Shown here: piece by piece, positions 58,458 to 64,000 of the stretch
Numbering within the stretch: the first letter of the stretch is position 1
Layout: each line of letters opens with the position of its first letter
Source of the DNA: Podarcis raffonei
Lineage: Eukaryota; Chordata; Lepidosauria; Squamata; Lacertidae
DNA length: 64,000 nucleotides
NCBI RefSeq assembly: GCF_027172205.1
Contig: NC_070612.1
Coordinates: 34,869,183 to 34,933,182 of the forward strand
Direction: 5' to 3'
Translations under genes and position numbers: made by a program
The notes under the pieces: model-generated
Database searches by the model: none
Told to the model about the DNA's origin: nothing
The model's input: the letters and a program-made list of their open reading frames with translations, nothing else

Positions 58458-59430
58458 GAATACATCATGGGTTAAAAAAAACAAAACCGCGCATGCACAC
58501 CCGATCAAGACACCATCATCCGTTCCACCCGTCCAACTCAAAAGAGTCATTTGCGCTGCAATAGTATCACAGACGAAAGTCCGGGGTTGAGACGTCCTGA
58601 CTTGAACTGTTGAACCCTGAAGCACGACTGCAAGGTGGAAAACATCATGCACACTTCTGCTTGTCCCTTGCTAAAGAAAGCAAGGCCTGAGCGGGTTTGC
58701 CTTTGGCCCCCTCCTTTCCTAGGGAAAATCTGCTCTTTAAGGCATATCCACACTTACCTTTTTGCCCCACAATTCCCAGGCACAGAACCTCCGCTTTTAT
58801 TTTTTTTCTTTTTGCTGTGATGTTTTCCCAGCGAAAACTCATTATTTAAAGCTGTAGTGCAACAAGCAGCAATTCAGGTTTTCTGCACATTGCATGCTCT
58901 GATTCAGCATTAAAGAGCGGTTTTTTTGCAGGGAAAGCTCTGGTGCAAAGAAATAGAAAAAGAAAGCCCTTTAAAGCTCCATGTCAGACAAGAAGCAGGT
59001 GTCATAAATAAATCACATGGAGTAAGTGAAATTAACTATTACAAGAAACACAGCCAGCTTAGAAGCACCAGGCCTAATGAGCACAGCAACTCTTCTCAGT
59101 AGGTCTTGCCCCATGAGGCAATTGTGGAGGCTAAAGGTCCCTGCTTTCCCACAGCTGCCTAAATCTCCTCCCCATGGTACTTCCCAAGCAGTCTTAGACT
59201 ATGTTGATGCTCCTCCTTCTTCATACCTGAATACTGAATCCATGCTGGAGTAGCACACCTGAGGCAAGGAAGCAGGTTAGGTCAGGAAGAAGGACAGTCT
59301 ACAAAATCTGGAGGTTCCTCTCTCCTTTTTTGTATGTAGACACATCAGCCTTCAGTGTAATCTGAGTTGCATCTCATCACTTCTAACATCTTATTGGTTT
59401 CTTTTTAAACCTTTTCTGTTTATTTCCTCT
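58458..59430. other. Intergenic, nothing recognised
   Basis: No gene or repeat recognised. ADGRV1 is expected on this side, but no signal-peptide exon was found. Confidence 0.4.
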
Positions 59431-61902
59431 TGCAGAGAAGTGATTGCTTTTCTTTTTGAATTATTTTTTATTAATTTCCAATAAAAAAGAATTTTTGGTC
59501 ATACATTTTCAATACAATCACAAATACATATTTTTGACTTCCATCAGTTCATCCGTGAATCCTCTGTGTTCTCGTCTTTATACTGCAAGTTCAAAATTTG
59601 TCATTGTCTTTTATCTTACAATCCACCTACTCCCCCTCTTCCCTTTTTTACAATGTTTCTATACATATTTCTTCACAAAGCTTCCTGTAAACCCACAAAC
59701 ATTATTTGTTCATCACATATGCTTTTCATATAATCCACAAATTTACTCCAGTCCTCGGTGAACTTGTGATCTCGTTGGTTTCGGACTTTCCCTGTTAATT
59801 AATCTAGTTCTGCGTAGTCTGTTAATTTCATTCTCCACTCTTCTATAGATGGTAGTTCCTCCTGTTTCCATTTTTGGGCCAGTAGTACCCTTGCTGCCGT
59901 CACTGCATATAGAAATAATTTCTGATCTTTTCTATTTATTTCATTTCCAAACATTCCTAACAAAAAAGCTTCTGGTTTTTTAGCAAATGTATATTTCAAC
60001 ATCTTTTTCAACTCATTATATGTCTGTTCCCAGAATACTTTAACCTTATTACACTCCCACCACATATGGTAAAATATTCCTTCTTTTTCTTTACATTTCC
60101 AACATTTATTACTTACTTTATATATTTTTGCTAGTTTTACTGGAGTGATATACCATCTATAAACCATCTTCATCACATTTTCTTTCAGTGCAGTACAGGC
60201 TGTAAATTTTATCCTTTCAATCCATAATTTATTCCACTCATCAAATTGTATATTATACCCAAAATCCCTGGCCCATTGAATCATTACTGATTTTACCTCT
60301 TCATCTTTAGTATGCCATTCTAGCAACAATTTATACATTTTTGACAGGTTTTTAATTTCATTACTCACTATTTCTTTTTGAAACTTTGACTCTTTTTCCG
60401 AAAAGCTTCTCTTTTAACACTTTTTTAAACATTTCATTAATCTGATAGTAATGCAACCAATCATTAACATATTCCTTGACTTCCTCATATGGTTTTAACT
60501 TCCATTTTCCCTCTTCTTTAATAATCAAATCCCCGTAAGTTATCCACCCCCCTTTCATGTTAATTTTTTTCACACTCATAACTTCTAGAGGTGATAACCA
60601 ATGGGGTATTTTTGCTTCTAATAGGTTTTTATACCTATCCCATACTTCTATCAGAGATCTTCGAAATATGTGGCTTGCAAAACCTTTATGAACTTTTTTC
60701 TTTTGTTGTTGTTGTTGTTGTTTAGTCGTTTAGTCGTGTCCGACTCCTCGTGACCCCATGGACCAGAGCACGCCAGGCACCTCTGTCCTCCACTACCTCC
60801 CGCAGTTTGGTCAGACTCATGTTTGTGGCTTCGAGAACACTATCCAACCATCTCATCCTCTGTCGCCCCCTTCTCCTTGTGCCCTCCATCTTTCCCAGCA
60901 TCAGTGTCTTCTCCAGGGAGTCTTCTCTTCTCATGAGGTGGCCAAAGTACTGGAGCCTCAGCTTCACGATCTGTCCTTCCAGTGAGCACTCAGGGCTGAT
61001 TTCATTAAGAATGGATGCGTTTGATCTTCTTGCAGTCCATGGGACTCTCAAGAGTCTTCTCCAGCACCATAATTCAAAAGCATCAATTCTTCGGCGATCA
61101 GCCTTCTTTATGGTCCAGCTCTCACTTCCATACATCACTACTGGAAAAACCATGGCTTTAACTATACGGACCTTTGTTGGCAAGGTGATGTCTCTACTTC
61201 TCAAGATGCTGTCTAGGCCTGTCATTGCCCTTCTCCCAAGAAGCAGGCGTCTTTTAATTTCGTGGCTGCTGTCACAATCTGCAGTGATCATGGAGCCCAA
61301 GAAAGTAAAATCTCTCACTGCCTCCATTTCTTCCCCTTCTATTTGCCAGGAGGTGATGGGACCAGTGGCCATGATCTTCGTTTTTTTGATGTTGAGCCTC
61401 AGACCATATTTTGCGCTCTCCTCTTTCACCCTCATTAAAAGGTTCTTTAATTCCTCCTCACTTTCTGCCATCAAGGTTGTGTCATCTGCATATCTGAGGT
61501 GAACCACAAATAAGCGTGCCATCCAAATCTATTATCAAATCCTTCCAAGTCCAACAATTCCGTATTTTCTAATTTCACCCACTCCTTTAACCAACAGAGG
61601 CAAGATGCTTCGTAGTATAATTTCAAGCCCGGCAGGGCAAAGCCTCCTCTTTCTTTCACATCTGTCAACAATTTAAATTTTATTCTAGGCTTCTTGCCCT
61701 GCCAGATATATCTTGAAATTATTTTTTGCCAATCCTTAAATATAGTTGCCCCTTTTATAACCAGAATTATCTGGAATAAAAATAACATTTTCTGCAAAAC
61801 ACTCATCTTTATCGTTGACATTCTTCCCCACAATGATAATTTCATCCTTCCCCACACCTCTAGATCTCTTTTAATTCCATTCCATGCAGAGAAGTGATTG
61901 CT
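59431..61902 (-). mobile_element. L1 LINE, 5' truncated, with BovB inside
   Basis: An 18-bp perfect duplication, tgcagagaagtgattgct, at 59431-59448 and 61885-61902 frames the insertion. Minus-strand translation gives L1 ORF2 C-terminal sequence: MWGRMKLSLWGRMSTIKMSV and RYIWQGKKPRIKFKLL (61471-61857), then, after the BovB, VHKGFASHIFRRSLIEVWDR-like sequence near 60600-60690, and CWKCKEKEGIFYHMWWEC at about 60050-60110. The frame is broken in several places. Confidence 0.93.
60702..61503 (-). mobile_element. BovB (RTE) LINE 3' part nested in L1
   Basis: The open frame on the minus strand carries the RTE reverse transcriptase YADDT motif (LRYADDTTLMAESEEELKNL), then MASGPITSW-like MATGPITSWQIEGEEMEAVR, DFTFLGSMI, VMYGSESWTIKKADRRRIDA FELWCWRRLLRVPWTARRSN and YFGHLMRREDSLEKTLMLGK. 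It ends in the (CAA)n tail at 60704-60721. About 260 codons stay open, so the insertion is fairly young. It is 5' truncated just before the catalytic motif. Confidence 0.94.
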
Positions 61903-62065
61903 GTCCCATAAAAAGCAATTCAGCTATCCAGGATTTTTGTGCATCTGACTGGGGAGTACCATGTTTACCAAAACATTAAAAAGCAAGAGCAAAAAGCAGG
62001 AATTTTTCATCTTTATAACTTGGATCTTACTTCATACAAAAAATGTGTTGGGGTTTTTTTGTTTG

Positions 62066-62335
62066 CAAACATTTTAAATATTATTCATTCATTTTATTTC
62101 TATTCCGCTTTCGCACCAAAAAAACACAAAACATGCTCAAAGAGGTTTACAACAAAGAAAAGAGGACTACATTTCAAACAAACATGACAAAAGCAATTTC
62201 ATAATAACATAGCAAAACAGTAGCATAATAACAATTTCATAATGACACAGCAAAACTATAGTAAATACAATAACATACAAAAAGCCACATTTTGATACTA
62301 TATATATATATGATTACTTAAACAACATGCAGCAT
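62066..62335 (-). mobile_element. L2-like LINE 3' end, probable
   Basis: On the minus strand it reads taaacctctttgagcatgtt, tgcgaaagcggaatagaaat and aaaatgaatgaataa, the form of an L2 3' terminus. The upstream part is A/T-rich and decayed. Confidence 0.5.
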
Positions 62336-62465
62336 CCAATAGCAAAAATAACCAGGGAGCTTCACAGTTTCAAACCCTAAAAACACGCCTCCCATGATGA
62401 TGCTCACAGTCCCTAAACTCATACCGTTTTTCTTATTGTAACTGGTATTCAAGACTGTTCTGCAA

Positions 62466-63254
62466 TACAGTGGTGCCTCGCAAGACGAAATTAATTCGTT
62501 CCGCAAGTTTTTTCTTCTTGCGAGTTTTTCGTCTTGCGAAGCACGGTTTCCCATAGGAATGCATTGAAAATCAATCAATGCGTTCCTATGGAAACCGCCT
62601 TCAGACCAGGTCCGGGGACAGTCTGTCCCCCGACCTCTTCTGAAGGCTGGGGGGGGGGACAAGGGCTTTTCTTCCCACCGCCAGCCTTCAGAAGGCTGTT
62701 CTGAAGGCTGGCGGTGGGAAGAAAAGCCCTTCTCCCCACGTCCCACCCCGCAAGCTCCGGGGACAGGAGGGCTTTCCTCCCGACTGCCAGCATTTTAAAA
62801 CCCCCAGGACAGCGGAGACTTCTCCGCTGTCCCGGGGGCTTTTAAAATGCTGGCAGGCGGCAGCGCAGCGTTCGCTGCTGCCCGCCAGCAGTTTCAGATC
62901 GCCCCGGGGCAGCGGAGAAGTCTCCGCTGTCCCGGGGGCTTTTAAAATGCTGGTGGGCAGCAGCGCAGCGTTCGCTGCCGCCCGCCAGCATTTTCAGATC
63001 GCCCGGGACAGCGGAGAAGTCTCCGCTGTCCTGGGAAGGCAGGCGGGGGGAGCAAAGACTTTTGCCCCCTGCCGGCCTTCAGAAGAGGTCCAGGACCTCT
63101 TCTGAAGGCCGGCGGAGATTTCCCTATGGGCTTTCTTCTTGCGAAGCAAGCCCATAGGGAAATTCGTTTTGCGAAGCACCTCCAAAACGGAAAACTCTTT
63201 CGTCTTGCGAGTTTTTCGTTTTGCGAGGCGTTCGTCTTGCGAGGCACCACTGTA
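62466..63254. mobile_element. Large Tc1/mariner-like MITE with internal repeats
   Basis: 789-bp element, ends tacagtggtgcctcgcaag and cttgcgaggcaccactgta with TA at each edge. The GC-rich interior contains about two and a quarter copies of a roughly 100-bp unit (phase markers agcggagaagtctccgct at 62811, 62911 and 63010) and a separate hairpin near 62662-62733. Each unit is itself palindromic (agcggaga/tctccgct). No transposase frame, hence non-autonomous. Confidence 0.92.
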
Positions 63255-63280
63255 AAGCTTTGAAGCACATTCTTATGGTA

Positions 63281-63528
63281 GAAGAAGAGTTTGGATTTGA
63301 TATCCTGCTTTATCACTACCCAAAGGAGTCTCAAAGCAGCTAACAATCTCCTTTTCCCTTCTTCCCCCATAACAAACACTCTGTGAGGCTGTGAGGCTGA
63401 GAGACTTCAGAGAAGTGTGACTAGCCCAAGGTCACCCAGCAGCTGCATGTGGAGGAGCGGGGAATCAAATCTGGTTCACCAGATTACAAGTCCACCGCTC
63501 TTAACCACTACACCACACTGGCTCTCAC
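63281..63528 (-). mobile_element. MIR/CORE-type tRNA SINE
   Basis: Antisense of 8653-8899: gaagaagagtttggatttga, caaggtcacccagcagctgc (CORE motif) and ccactacaccacactggctc. Nearly full length. Confidence 0.85.
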
Positions 63529-64000
63529 CACACTTGTGGATTGAATTCCTTTCCACACAAGGTCCAGATCAAGGCTTCCTCTTAACAACAGACACTGTGT
63601 ATATTGATCATTCTAAGCTAATAATCTGAAGGTTGTTAGTTAATATATGCTTATACATTGATTAATACTCATTTAGTAACTATGATTTACTTGTAGGAAT
63701 TAATAATCTGCCTGCCTTCCCCAAAGAAAAGCATGAGGAGAAAAGCTTGGCTGATTTGCCTGTCAATGGAGGAATTGAAATGACCTTTCTAAACAGAACA
63801 GTTCATTTTACTTGTGATGTCTGTAGATGGCAGAAAAGCTTAGTGGCTAAAGAGAAATGTCAACTGTTAATGTTACTCACCTATTGACAAGGCACATTTG
63901 AAACCTTTTTTTAAAGAAAAATCTTTGTGTTATTTTAAGAACTTAGAACCTGCCTTTTTTCACCAAGTGAACTCAAGGTAACTTTCAGAACACAACCAGA
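63529..64000. other. Intergenic, nothing recognised
   Basis: No gene or repeat recognised. Confidence 0.4.

Noticed and set aside
60750-61502. 250-codon plus-strand open frame
   Set aside because: It is the antisense of the BovB reverse transcriptase frame, which has the recognisable YADD motif.

Overview
The window is vertebrate nuclear DNA, most likely from a squamate reptile and probably a lizard. The evidence is the repeat mix: tRNA-headed SINEs of the Sauria type with a tail ending in ctttaccttta, a BovB (RTE) LINE, CR1, L2 and L1 LINE fragments, many hAT and Tc1/mariner-like non-autonomous DNA transposons, and a MIR/CORE-type SINE. Species cannot be fixed from this alone; a lacertid-like lizard is a guess. 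I see no bacterial, phage, CRISPR or toxin system.

Four host genes are readable exon by exon: CETN3 (minus, 5 coding exons, 18329-23911), MBLAC2 (minus, 2 coding exons, 30473-38166), POLR3G (plus, 7 coding exons, 40356-46462) and LYSMD3 (minus, 2 coding exons, 53239-56502). Every one joins into an open frame with a start and a stop: 167, 287, 213 and 281 codons. Order and strands match the block CETN3-MBLAC2-POLR3G-LYSMD3-ADGRV1 known from human 5q14.3. ADGRV1 would be next on the plus strand to the right, but I could not find an exon of it.

Layout: 1-17950 is intergenic DNA downstream of CETN3, mostly repeats and unrecognised sequence. 17950-24400 is CETN3 with a GC-rich promoter. 24400-27200 is a short intergenic stretch with a CR1 and a SINE. 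27200-38170 is MBLAC2, with its 3' UTR and a 6.8 kb intron. 38170-38640 is a CpG-rich head-to-head promoter shared with POLR3G. 38640-46880 is POLR3G. 46880-53240 lies between the convergent ends of POLR3G and LYSMD3. 53240-58200 is LYSMD3 with its CpG island. 58200-64000 is repeat-rich and includes a 5'-truncated L1 flanked by an 18-bp target duplication and carrying a BovB inside it.

The genes share neighbourhood rather than a pathway: centriole EF-hand protein (CETN3), metallo-beta-lactamase-fold hydrolase (MBLAC2), RNA polymerase III subunit RPC7 (POLR3G) and a LysM membrane protein (LYSMD3). The points most worth a second look are a GC-AG intron in CETN3, a perfect palindromic RFX-type X-box just inside CETN3 intron 1, a NAGNAG acceptor in POLR3G, a set of terminal-inverted-repeat elements that share ends but not interiors (one with about 100-bp internal repeats and nested hairpins), and a 148-bp foldback. 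I found no convincing new biological system.
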